In this document: piece after piece, positions 45,079 to 52,887 of the stretch
How the letters are laid out: each line of letters begins with the position of its first letter
Position numbering within the stretch: the stretch's first letter is position 1
Assembly (NCBI RefSeq): GCF_014773435.2
Contig: NZ_JACXAG020000001.1
Span: forward strand, 434,001-498,000
Length of the DNA stretch: 64,000 nucleotides
Reading direction: 5' to 3'
Origin: Polycladospora coralii
Lineage (GTDB): Bacteria > Bacillota > Bacilli > Thermoactinomycetales > Thermoactinomycetaceae
The notes under the pieces: generated by a model
Databases searched by the model: none
What the model was told of the DNA's origin: nothing
The model's input: only the letters and a program-made list of their open reading frames with translations
Position numbers and translations under genes: made by a program

Positions 45079-45507
45079 ATGGGAAGAGACATACGCTATC
45101 TTACTGTCTCTGAAATCGTCGAGATTCATATGATGATCATGCGTGATTATGGTGAAGGTGAACAAGCTGGGGTAATGTTTCCTGATCGGTTAGAATCTGC
45201 TTCTGAAAGACCTAAAGCAGTTTTTTTTGAGAAGGAACTTTACCCTACAATTTGGGATAAAGCGGCTTGTTTACTACAATCTATCATTCAGGAGCACATC
45301 TTTCATAATGGAAATAAACGAACAGGTTTAGCTTGCATGGAAATTTTTCTGATGCTTAATGGATATCAGTTCAGAATGCGAAATGGTGATACAGAGGAAT
45401 TCATTGTAAATATTGCTATGAGTAGTGAATATAAAGGTAAAGAAGGCGTCTCTAATATGAGTCAAGTGATTCAATCCTTTACTATACCGATTTCATTGAA
45501 TAGATGA
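45079..45507 (+). CDS. doc: Doc-type toxin of the Fic superfamily
   Basis: A 142-residue Fic-fold protein. HIFHNGNKRTGLACMEIFL is the catalytic Fic loop with the HxFx(D/N)GNKR pattern of Doc kinases, and YLTVSEIVEIHMMIMRDYG is the N-terminal Doc helix. Doc toxins phosphorylate elongation factor Tu and stop translation. It follows an AbrB-type antitoxin rather than the classical Phd. A GAGGAG site lies before the ATG. The reading frame and catalytic residues are intact, so it should be active when not neutralised. Confidence 0.88.
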   Translation: MGRDIRYLTVSEIVEIHMMIMRDYGEGEQAGVMFPDRLESASERPKAVFFEKELYPTIWDKAACLLQSIIQEHIFHNGNKRTGLACMEIFLMLNGYQFRMRNGDTEEFIVNIAMSSEYKGKEGVSNMSQVIQSFTIPISLNR

Positions 45508-45701
45508 CTCAAATAAAACCGAGGAATGTTAGAAAGTATATAAATTTAATATTCAGTTTATTATGTACTTATTTTCATCTTGCGGTTATAATATTATATA
45601 ATATTAATGTAAGTAATTCACTTTTAATACGCATAAGCATAAGATATAATAAATGTATGTTAATGGAATAAGCGACCCAAAAGGACCGCTCATTGTAGTT
45701 G

Positions 45702-45821
45702 TTATTTCTTATTAGCATGATCATCATGCCCGTGATGATCATGCTTCTTTGACTTGGCATTAATTACAGCTGAAATAATGCCTCCAAATGCTGTAATTAA
45801 TGCGGCAAAAATTATCTCCAC
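45702..45821 (-). CDS. 39-residue membrane peptide with His-rich tail
   Basis: It starts at GTG 45821 eight bases after a strong GGAGGGAGGAGGGG element. EIIFAALITAFGGIISAVI forms one membrane helix, followed by a basic and His/Asp-rich tail (KSKKHDHHGHDDHANKK). The size and shape resemble holin-like or type I toxin peptides, while the tail could bind metal. No family is recognised. A run of open codons continues upstream but has no start signal and no conserved look. Confidence 0.5.
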   Translation of the reverse strand: MEIIFAALITAFGGIISAVINAKSKKHDHHGHDDHANKK

Positions 45822-46326
45822 TAAATTATCCCCTCCTCCCTCCAATTCAATTGGATTAAAATCCATAATCAAATTATCTATCAAACGGAAAAATATATCA
45901 ATTGAAATCATGATATTATTCAAACTACTTGCATAATAAGCCCACCCATAAGAGTAGGCTCTATGTCTATATCGCTTTACGAGTAGCATCCACCCCATCA
46001 TTTGCAATACATATTTCTTGCATGGCTTTTTCTTTTTGTACAAATTCAGCATAACCGGGTGGGATTTCTACTTTTGGTATGATATTTAGGATTTGAGAGC
46101 GAGAATCCTTCCCATTTTAATGGGGTAGATGAAAGTGAGCGTTGCTCGGTATCTCTTGCTTTTTGGGGGTGCTTAGAGCAACAAACTCTGCTATACTAAG
46201 TCCTATAGTTAGAAAAAACCGAAAACTAGCGATCTTTGATAACTGAATCCTATTGGGTTAGTTGGAAGAAACAGTCCGACCGTAAAATGATTCCTGTGTA
46301 GCGAATTGACGCTTCTAACTTTTGGG

Positions 46327-46412
46327 CATGGAGTGTGCCTTCATGGATGGATGTAGGATGCTACGCCAGATGAAGCGAGAAGCTCAACCACTTTTAATAG
46401 TGAGTAGTTCAC
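46327..46412 (+). mobile_element. right-end remnant of an IS200/IS605 (TnpB-type) element
   Basis: The run ATGAAGCGAGAAGCTCAACC, then a short stem-loop, then TGAGTAGTTCAC is the usual terminus of TnpB-encoding elements, which in intact copies is part of the omega RNA. No TnpB reading frame remains beside it. Confidence 0.55.
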
Positions 46413-46580
46413 GTTATTGTGACTGCTAAACTAAAGTGAACAGTTTCCGATAGATAAGATTGAACACTTTATTTAGCTTAGATAAGCCGATCGCTTGATA
46501 AGGAGTCTTTCTTGACAAACTAAAAAAACAAACCTCTCAATCACTTCTCCATCAATAATAAATCCCATCTCCCTTCAATC

Positions 46581-46655
46581 ATTGAAGACTATGTTTATCG
46601 CTATGATCATCTTATTCGTCCGCATAGTACGCTTGGTGGTAAAACACCTATGTAA
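46581..46655 (+). pseudogene. C-terminal fragment of an IS3-type integrase
   Basis: IIEDYVYRYDHLIRPHSTLG followed by GKTPM and a stop matches the YN-RPH-LGG-TP ending of rve-domain transposases. Nothing else of the gene is present. Confidence 0.6.
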
Positions 46656-46912
46656 GTTCGATCAGAGTAACTTTCAATTATAGATTGCAAATTTGCTTGA
46701 CCAGGTCAAATCCTGAAAGATCTGGAAATGAGATAGAAACTCTACTTCATTTCTAGTCGCATTGACGTTCCTATCCATATGAACAGAAACGTCAATTCGC
46801 TACACAGGTTCCCTTCGATCAACCCAATATTAGTGACTGTAGCTCTTGTCGGGTTGTTATTTTGTTTCATTTGACTTTTTTGGGAATCATCATTTATTTC
46901 ATTGTGTCATAT

Positions 46913-47593
46913 CTAATCCACATCAAACGCATACCCGTCATTTAATTGTTCTACTTCCTCTTGATCATTCTCTTTTTCCTGCTCCATTAGTTCTGGACTT
47001 TTGAGAAAATCACTATTAATATTTCCCTGATTGTTACTGAAGTCACCTAGTAGAATGTGTCCGCCAACAGATCCTTCAATATGAATATGGAAACTCGATT
47101 GATTATTTTCAAGATCACCCTTGTATTGCAGTAAGTACAACTCCAAAATACATAAATAAGGTACAATCATTTCATTAATAAAATTTTGTGTAGAACTTTT
47201 TTGGATAGCCTGAGTCTTTGCTCTGGAATTTTTAAGAACACGTGGGTCAATAAATTGATCTAGGTCGCGATAAGCATAAATTGCATTAAAAATATCAAAT
47301 CGATCATAAAATGAACATATGTATTTAAGTAATAGCGTTACAAATATTATTTTTTGTTCATCTTCCAGTGCATTGATATCGCATTTCATATTATAAAACA
47401 CGCAGCTTTCTACTGCTGACTGGGCATCGCACAAGTAAGGTTTTTGTTCTAACAAATGAACAATCAACGGCTCATTTATTACAAATAAAACTATTTTCTT
47501 AAGGTACTTATACATTCCTTCTGGAGTAATATATGCGGAATTTTCTTTTAGATGCGCCACATAATGTAAAGTATTACTAATATCATCCAACAT
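46913..47593 (-). CDS. helical protein with C-terminal amyloid-like motif (third gene of candidate defence operon)
   Basis: A 226-residue protein of no recognised family. Residues 1-160 are predominantly helical (NEPLIVHLLEQKPYLCDAQS, KIIFVTLLLKYICSFYDRF). About residues 166-192 carry FHIHIEGSVGGHILLGDFSN and NQGNINS, nearly the same as the N-terminal motif of the first gene in this operon. An acidic tail follows (EQEKENDQEEVEQL). The ATG at 47593 follows AAAAAAGG and begins four bases after the previous stop. A C-terminal motif on an otherwise helical protein fits the effector side of an amyloid-type signalling pair; this is inference. Confidence 0.7.
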   Translation of the reverse strand: MLDDISNTLHYVAHLKENSAYITPEGMYKYLKKIVLFVINEPLIVHLLEQKPYLCDAQSAVESCVFYNMKCDINALEDEQKIIFVTLLLKYICSFYDRFDIFNAIYAYRDLDQFIDPRVLKNSRAKTQAIQKSSTQNFINEMIVPYLCILELYLLQYKGDLENNQSSFHIHIEGSVGGHILLGDFSNNQGNINSDFLKSPELMEQEKENDQEEVEQLNDGYAFDVD

Positions 47594-47597
47594 TTTA

Positions 47598-48554
47598 TTA
47601 TCCTTTTTTTGTTGCAATATAATCAAGCGCCTCCTTTTTCGCATGTATACAATGATGTAGTAGTGGACAATATACACAGCGATATGTATTATCTTGATTC
47701 CATTTCTCTCTTCTATCTATTTGTTGAATGACGCGATTAATTCTATTTCTGGACTTTGCATCTAACCAATAGACATGTGGTTTAACATTTTTGTATTTCA
47801 CATAGCCTCGTATTTTATATTCTTCACCAAAATAATCTTCAGCGATTGCCATTTGCGCTGCTAAACGAATGGTGTGGTACTGATGGCCAATTGGAACATA
47901 GGGCGGTTTATCTTCGTTTGATCGATCTAATATTACCCACAATGTCTTATAATCTTCTTTTAAGCTTAATTTCATTTCATCATCAAATATACGAACTATC
48001 TGTTCGTTTGAATTAATTTGTTTGTTTATATTTGTATGGATTTCTGATAATAGAATCTTTTTTTCTTTCCGAGTTTCTACTATGAAATCATTTTTGCCTT
48101 GATTGGATTTTTGTAAAATCCAATCAACTTCATTTTGATAGTTGGCTTGCATTTGGTTTAATTGTTGGTTTACTTTTCTCACTTGAGAATGGTATAAGTT
48201 CATTTTGGCTTTTGAGACCATATGAGGAGCCAGTCCCACACAAATAATCCCTAATATTATAAATATTAAATTAATAATATCCAATTTAATGAGCATGTAA
48301 AAAAATATGATGACGACGATCACTCTAGATAGGAACGCGTGATTATTTTCAGGTATCTTTGGATATGTAACATCATTTTCAGTAGGCTTTTTTGGATAAA
48401 TAGGATTACAAAATTCTTTTATATGGTTGCGAGCATGAATGGCAATTTCAAAGTCTTCTTCAACATAATGATCATATTTCGGATTTTGCTTCCATCGCTT
48501 ATGACAATACAAATACTCTTCGATTTCTCTAGTGTGTATATAGCGATCAGACAT
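47598..48554 (-). CDS. membrane-anchored Cas4-like Fe-S protein
   Basis: A 318-residue protein. The N-terminus (TREIEEYLYCHKRW, Cys17) and the C-terminus (YRCVYCPLLHHC, Cys293, 296, 302) give the four-Cys iron-sulfur arrangement of Cas4-type PD-(D/E)XK nucleases. GHQYHTIRLAAQMAIAEDYF and IRGYVKYKNVK resemble the Cas4 core after its catalytic ExK. Where ExKS is expected the sequence reads LDRS, so nuclease activity may be lost. Two membrane segments and a coiled coil (about 75-150) are inserted after the first Cys. It starts 18 bases after the upstream gene and ends four bases before the next. No cas1, cas2 or CRISPR array is nearby. Confidence 0.7.
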   Translation of the reverse strand: MSDRYIHTREIEEYLYCHKRWKQNPKYDHYVEEDFEIAIHARNHIKEFCNPIYPKKPTENDVTYPKIPENNHAFLSRVIVVIIFFYMLIKLDIINLIFIILGIICVGLAPHMVSKAKMNLYHSQVRKVNQQLNQMQANYQNEVDWILQKSNQGKNDFIVETRKEKKILLSEIHTNINKQINSNEQIVRIFDDEMKLSLKEDYKTLWVILDRSNEDKPPYVPIGHQYHTIRLAAQMAIAEDYFGEEYKIRGYVKYKNVKPHVYWLDAKSRNRINRVIQQIDRREKWNQDNTYRCVYCPLLHHCIHAKKEALDYIATKKG

Positions 48555-48572
48555 CGTAGCACCCCTCCAGAT

Positions 48573-48989
48573 TTACTTCGGCAAAAAAAAGGATAAAACT
48601 TGTGTAAGAGCGCCAATATTGATCAAGAGTGGACAGTTATCATTCAATTTGTATTTTAGCTGTTGCAAGTGTTGCATCAATGATTTCATAATAGATCGCT
48701 TAGGATCACCCGATTCAATTTGTTGGACGTTTAGTTGCATTAACTCTATTGAATCTTCCTTTTCTTCTCGAGAAATATTATTGTTTCTCTCTACTAATTC
48801 ATAGAATTCTTTTGCTAATTCTTTAAAATCTTCTACTGAAAATTGGTCCTCTTGCCGGGTTTGATGTATCTGATTATTACTATTTATAGCTCCCTTATTA
48901 TTTGAAAAATCTCCTATAAGTATACTACCTCCTACATTACCTTCTATTTGAGAATGGATACCATTTTTCAATTGATTCTTCTCTGACAT
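48573..48989 (-). CDS. helical protein with N-terminal amyloid-like motif (first gene of candidate defence operon)
   Basis: A 138-residue protein of no recognised family. About residues 11-38 carry IHSQIEGNVGGSILIGDFSN and NKGAINS, matching the C-terminal motif of the third gene. The remainder is helical (VEDFKELAKEFYELVERNNN, RSIMKSLMQHLQQLKYKL), ending in a hydrophobic stretch (INIGALTQVLSFFL). This resembles small bacterial death-fold or TRADD-N-like adaptors in layout, without a confident match. An AAGGGG element precedes the ATG. It is the first gene of a three-gene operon with the Cas4-like protein. Confidence 0.68.
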   Translation of the reverse strand: MSEKNQLKNGIHSQIEGNVGGSILIGDFSNNKGAINSNNQIHQTRQEDQFSVEDFKELAKEFYELVERNNNISREEKEDSIELMQLNVQQIESGDPKRSIMKSLMQHLQQLKYKLNDNCPLLINIGALTQVLSFFLPK

Positions 48990-49172
48990 GAAATTTACCC
49001 CTTATCATTTTTATTTATAATTATACTATTTAATCACAATAATTAAAAGGATAAAATCGTACAATTGATTATATTTTCAAAGGAGAATCGCAATAAACAA
49101 CCTCCTATCTGTTTAGGCTGTAGCATTGTTAGAGGGAATTTGACTCAATTCATAATTTTTGAAATAGCTTAA

Positions 49173-49202
49173 CGGATAAAGGGAGTTAAAACCCTTTATC
49201 CG
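49173..49202 (-). terminator. hairpin after the Rieske oxidoreductase gene
   Basis: CGGATAAAGGG pairs perfectly with CCCTTTATCCG around AGTTAAAA. It lies just beyond the gene's stop; the T-tract on the minus strand is poor. Confidence 0.5.
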
Positions 49203-49203
49203 C

Positions 49204-50766
49204 CTAGTACCCCGAGTCTTCAGATAGCAAAATATCCAGCATGGTGTAGTCATACTGCTGTAAGGGTTTTTCTGCTGGGCCTTCCAGAACTTCTCCAGTA
49301 TATGAGAATCTGGAGCCATGGCATGGACAATCCCAAGTACGCTCCGCACGATTCCACTCCACTTCACATCCGATGTGCGTACAGGTTGTATCTATCAGAT
49401 GTAATTTACCTTTTTCATCTCGGTATGCGCCTTTCCGATGCCCATCGATGAATATGAAAGCCCCCTCATCCCGCGCTAAATCTTCACTTTTTTTCTTAGG
49501 TAGCTCAAGTTTCCCTTTGATGAGGTGACCGACCACATTTGCATTTTCCAATAAGAAGCTTTTCAAGCTGGGGTGTGCATAAAATCGTGAAGGTGCAAAC
49601 AAATCTTGATACACACTTTTTTTGCCCATTACAGTATCGCGTAGAAGTAACGCGGCAGCGGTGCCATTGGACATTCCCCATTTCCTATATCCAGTGGCGA
49701 TTAAGATATGAGGCTGACTGTCGTTTATTTTCCCGACGTAGGGCACTTGATCTAGCGTAACCAAATCTTGAGCTGACCAGCGATAGCGAATCTCTTTCAG
49801 GCCTAGAGTTTTTTGGCCAAATTGGGCTAGTGCTGTGAAATGTTCTAAAGTATCTTTCCCCTGCCCCGTTTTGTGTTCATCCCCTGCAATCAATACCATT
49901 TCTTCCCCATTCATCTTTATGGCACGTAGCGAGCGTGTTGGCTTATCCGCACTGATATACATGCCACCTGGAAAAGGCTTGTTTGTTTTAGCTGCAATGA
50001 TATAGGAGCGATCTGCATGTAAGCGCGTAGAAAATAACCCTAGCCCTTCGTAAAAAGGAAAGTGCGAGCAAGCAAGTACCTCATTGGCAGTGATACGATG
50101 TCCATCACGCGTGATCACCACTGGTTTCTTGCCATCCTCAACATCAACTGCTGTGGTCTCCTCAAAAATATGTCCACCCTTTTCCGTGATCACTTGAATG
50201 AGATGTGTTAAGTATTGAAGGGGATGAAACTGTGCTTGATTTTTCATGACCAAGGCATTTTGTATGTTTATAGCTAGTGGAATGCGATGAACCAACTCCC
50301 CCTCAATCCCTAATTTTTGATAAGCGTCTGCTTCCTTTTCTAGCCTTTGTGCAGATGGATCTGTAGTAGCATATAGGTATGCATCTTGTATCTTAAAGTC
50401 ACAATCAATTTGATTTTGGTCTACGATCGTTTTGATCCAGTGTAGCGCATCCCGATTCGCTTCATAATACAACCTAGCCTTGCTTCTTCCAAAGTTTTGT
50501 ATCAATTCATCGTATATTACCCCGTGTTGGGCAGTGATTTTGGCAGTCGTGTACCCTGTCGTACCGTTTAATAATTTTCCCGCTTCCAATAGCGCTACCT
50601 TTAACCCTTCATGAACGAGTAAGTAGGCCGCTGTAATTCCAGTAATCCCGCCTCCTACAATGACCACATCCACATCCAAGTCTTCCTGTAACTGAGGAAA
50701 AGAGGGAATACGACTAGAATCTCGCCAATACGATTTAGCGTGCTTCGGCAATCCGTCCAGCGTCAT
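49204..50766 (-). CDS. FAD-dependent oxidoreductase with C-terminal Rieske domain (YhfW-like)
   Basis: A 520-residue protein. A DAO-type FAD domain (VDVVIVGGGITGITAAYLL, TGYTTAKITAQHG, VLIAGDEHKTG) is followed by a Rieske domain with ligand motifs CTHIGCEV and CPCHGSRF. This fusion is widespread in Bacilli as YhfW. The substrate is unknown; relatives of the FAD part oxidise amino acids or amines. The ATG at 50766 has GGAGG seven bases upstream, and the longer reading upstream lacks a start signal. All four Rieske ligands are present. Confidence 0.9.
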   Translation of the reverse strand: MTLDGLPKHAKSYWRDSSRIPSFPQLQEDLDVDVVIVGGGITGITAAYLLVHEGLKVALLEAGKLLNGTTGYTTAKITAQHGVIYDELIQNFGRSKARLYYEANRDALHWIKTIVDQNQIDCDFKIQDAYLYATTDPSAQRLEKEADAYQKLGIEGELVHRIPLAINIQNALVMKNQAQFHPLQYLTHLIQVITEKGGHIFEETTAVDVEDGKKPVVITRDGHRITANEVLACSHFPFYEGLGLFSTRLHADRSYIIAAKTNKPFPGGMYISADKPTRSLRAIKMNGEEMVLIAGDEHKTGQGKDTLEHFTALAQFGQKTLGLKEIRYRWSAQDLVTLDQVPYVGKINDSQPHILIATGYRKWGMSNGTAAALLLRDTVMGKKSVYQDLFAPSRFYAHPSLKSFLLENANVVGHLIKGKLELPKKKSEDLARDEGAFIFIDGHRKGAYRDEKGKLHLIDTTCTHIGCEVEWNRAERTWDCPCHGSRFSYTGEVLEGPAEKPLQQYDYTMLDILLSEDSGY

Positions 50767-50870
50767 CACTATACCTCCGTTTCGCATAATCTTATGATCA
50801 GCTTGTTCATCAATCGTAGCTTTTATAACAACGATTACTTGATCAGTCATTTACAATTGGAAGCTACCTA

Positions 50871-50900
50871 TTTACATTTACCATCATTTTCATCTATAAT
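50871..50900 (+). promoter_or_regulatory. sigma-A promoter of the leader/ABC-F operon
   Basis: TTTACA (50871-50876) and a perfect TATAAT (50895-50900) are separated by 18 bases, with the leader peptide starting about 38 bases downstream. Confidence 0.65.
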
Positions 50901-50937
50901 GACTTTATCTGATGACATGAACAAGGAGGTGAGGAAA

Positions 50938-51069
50938 TTGCGTAACAGTATGGATCAGGGCATGGTGTGGAATATCGTAGAAACCCGTGCCATTACGCAT
51001 GCAAAAAAGGTCAACGGGATACGTGTGTCCTTTTTTAGCCGTGCTAAATCCATATGTTATGTTACGTAA
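50938..51069 (+). CDS. 43-residue leader peptide of the ABC-F gene
   Basis: A TTG start follows AAGGAGGTGA, which is fully complementary to 16S rRNA, with a five-base spacing. The peptide begins MRNSMDQGMVWNIVETR and ends RAKSICYVT. It is probably regulatory rather than functional as a protein: the stop codon lies about 30 bases before an intrinsic terminator that separates it from the ABC-F gene. Ribosome stalling on it by an antibiotic would alter RNA folding and allow read-through, as known for other ABC-F resistance genes. Confidence 0.7.
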   Translation: MRNSMDQGMVWNIVETRAITHAKKVNGIRVSFFSRAKSICYVT

Positions 51070-51099
51070 GATTTCCTCACGATTTCACATATTACGTGA

Positions 51100-51135
51100 A
51101 GCCATCGGCAGGGTTTTCTTGCCGATGGCTTTTTC
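51100..51135 (+). terminator. attenuator hairpin upstream of the ABC-F gene
   Basis: GCCATCGGCA pairs with TGCCGATGGC around GGGTTTTCT and is followed by TTTTTC. It lies between the leader stop and the ABC-F ribosome binding site. An upstream segment TTCAC...GTGAA just before it may take part in the alternative fold. Confidence 0.82.
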
Positions 51136-51159
51136 TATTAAAAAGGAGTGGACTTGTTC

Positions 51160-52794
51160 ATGATCATTTGTTCCTGCCAATCTCTAAAAAAAATGGTGAG
51201 TACCGATTGGGTTTTAAATGGTATTCAAGTTGATATTAATAAAGAGGCACGTATTGGACTTGTAGGTGCCAACGGTTCTGGTAAAACGACTTTTCTCAAA
51301 TGCTTAGCCGGATTAGAACAACCTGATAGCGGCGATATCTTTGTGCGCAAGCAGGTTAAAGTGGGTTATCTCGCCCAAATTCCCCGTCACTTTTTTCATT
51401 TAACAGTGAAGGAAGTATTGGAACAACCTTTTAGCCATCTACTTGAGATGGAGAAGCAGATGAATGAGATCAGTATGCAGATGTCACAGACCGGGTTAGA
51501 CGAGAATGAACTGGAGCGTCTTCTACAAAAATGGGATCGCTTGCGCCAGCAGTTTGAAGCGGCTGACGGTTATCAGATTGAATCACGCATTAACCAAGTC
51601 GCAGCTGGACTTGGAATCCCACAGACCATGTGGATGCATGCTTTTCAACAATTAAGCGGTGGTGAAAAAACGAAAGTAGGTCTTGCCACGGTTTTGCTCA
51701 GTCAACCTGATTTATTATTACTGGATGAGCCGACCAACCATTTGGATCTACCCGCAGTGGAGTGGTTAGAATCTTTTCTGAAAAATTACCGTGGGGCCGT
51801 TTTAATCGTTTCACATGATCGCTATTTTCTCGACGAAGTGACCACAGAAACATGGGATTTAGAAGACGGTGAGATCATCTCGTATCCTGTCCCTTATACC
51901 ATCTACACGAAACAAAAAGAAGAGCGGCTCTTAAATGAGTATGCGGCTTATCAAGAGCAAGAGAAGAAGATTAAGAAAATGAAAGAAACGATTAAGAAAT
52001 TAAAAGAATGGGCCAATCAGGCCAATCCGCCTAATGCCGGCTTACATCGTCGTGCCAAAAGTATGGAAAAAGCACTTGCCCGGATTGATCGCTTAAAGCG
52101 ACCACAATTAAACCGCAAAAAAATCAATCTCAATTTACAAGTGCAAGAACGTAGTGGCAATGATGTGATTCAAGCAAAAGGCATTGGTAAAATGGTAGAC
52201 GATCGCATCTTATTTAGCCATTCTGATTTGCACATCCGTTACCAAGAGCGGTGTGGCATCGTAGGTGCAAATGGATCAGGAAAGTCAACCTTATTTCGCA
52301 TCATCCAAAATGAACAAACATTAGATGAAGGAAGTCTCCGTATCGGTGCCAATGTGCGCATCGGATATTTATCACAAAACGGCTATGAGGGTAACGCCGA
52401 GCAAACGGTGATCGAAGCTTTTCGGGATGAAGTAGCTGTCTCCGTTGCAGAGGCCCGTCATATATTGGCACGTTTCCTCTTCTACGGTTATGCTGTGTTT
52501 AAAAAGGTGAAACACCTAAGCGGCGGCGAACAAATGCGCCTGCGTCTGGCTCAACTTATGCATCAGGATATTAATCTCTTATTACTAGATGAACCGACTA
52601 ACCATTTAGATATCGACTCCCGTGAAGCATTAGAAGAAGCCATTATGGACTTCTCCGGAACAATCATCGCCATCTCACATGATCGCTATTTTCTAAACCA
52701 GTGCTTTGAAAAAATTTATTGGTTAGAAAATGAAGCTTTCACCCATTATCCAGGTCATTTTGACTGGGCCAAAGAAGTACGTTCGAGACGATAG
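51160..52794 (+). CDS. ABC-F ribosomal protection-type ATPase
   Basis: A 544-residue soluble protein with two ABC domains and no membrane segments. Domain 1 has GANGSGKTTFLK, LSGGEKTKVGLA and LLLLDEPTNHLDL; domain 2 has GANGSGKSTLF, LSGGEQMRLRLAQ and LLLLDEPTNHLDI. The long charged linker (KKIKKMKETIKKLKEWANQA) is the region that reaches the peptidyl-transferase centre in antibiotic-resistance members. The leader peptide and attenuator upstream support an antibiotic-inducible role. ATG 51160 is used; TTG 51154 has better spacing to AAAGGAG and is a real alternative. Drug specificity is not predictable. Confidence 0.88.
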   Translation: MIICSCQSLKKMVSTDWVLNGIQVDINKEARIGLVGANGSGKTTFLKCLAGLEQPDSGDIFVRKQVKVGYLAQIPRHFFHLTVKEVLEQPFSHLLEMEKQMNEISMQMSQTGLDENELERLLQKWDRLRQQFEAADGYQIESRINQVAAGLGIPQTMWMHAFQQLSGGEKTKVGLATVLLSQPDLLLLDEPTNHLDLPAVEWLESFLKNYRGAVLIVSHDRYFLDEVTTETWDLEDGEIISYPVPYTIYTKQKEERLLNEYAAYQEQEKKIKKMKETIKKLKEWANQANPPNAGLHRRAKSMEKALARIDRLKRPQLNRKKINLNLQVQERSGNDVIQAKGIGKMVDDRILFSHSDLHIRYQERCGIVGANGSGKSTLFRIIQNEQTLDEGSLRIGANVRIGYLSQNGYEGNAEQTVIEAFRDEVAVSVAEARHILARFLFYGYAVFKKVKHLSGGEQMRLRLAQLMHQDINLLLLDEPTNHLDIDSREALEEAIMDFSGTIIAISHDRYFLNQCFEKIYWLENEAFTHYPGHFDWAKEVRSRR

Positions 52795-52797
52795 CAC

Positions 52798-52834
52798 AAA
52801 TGCTCCTACACACATGATCGTGTAGGAGCATTTT
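52798..52834 (+). terminator. terminator after the ABC-F gene
   Basis: AAATGCTCCTACAC pairs with GTGTAGGAGCATTT around ACATGATC, followed by a short T run. Confidence 0.85.
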
Positions 52835-52887
52835 CATGGGCTTCCGCCACTTTTTTCTCGTATGTTTCATGGGTCACAATATGTATA

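Larger units (their letters stand above)
46293..46808. repeat. inverted repeat pair bracketing transposon debris
   Basis: CCTGTGTAGCGAATTGACG at 46293-46311 occurs exactly inverted at 46790-46808. Similarity extends outward (TATTGGGTT... before the left copy and its inverted counterpart ...AACCCAATA after the right copy). Confidence 0.7.
45822..46912. other. gene-free region of transposon debris
   Basis: About 1.1 kb without an intact gene. It contains an IS200/IS605-type right end (46327-46412), a 19-base inverted repeat pair (46293-46311 and 46790-46808), an IS3-type transposase C-terminal fragment (46581-46655) and a hairpin at about 46760-46800. The segment 45990-46200 shows nothing recognisable. 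Confidence 0.55.

Noticed and set aside
45990-46200. Possible structured RNA or riboswitch upstream of transposon debris
   Set aside because: Only short, imperfect stems could be drawn by eye and no known motif was recognised.
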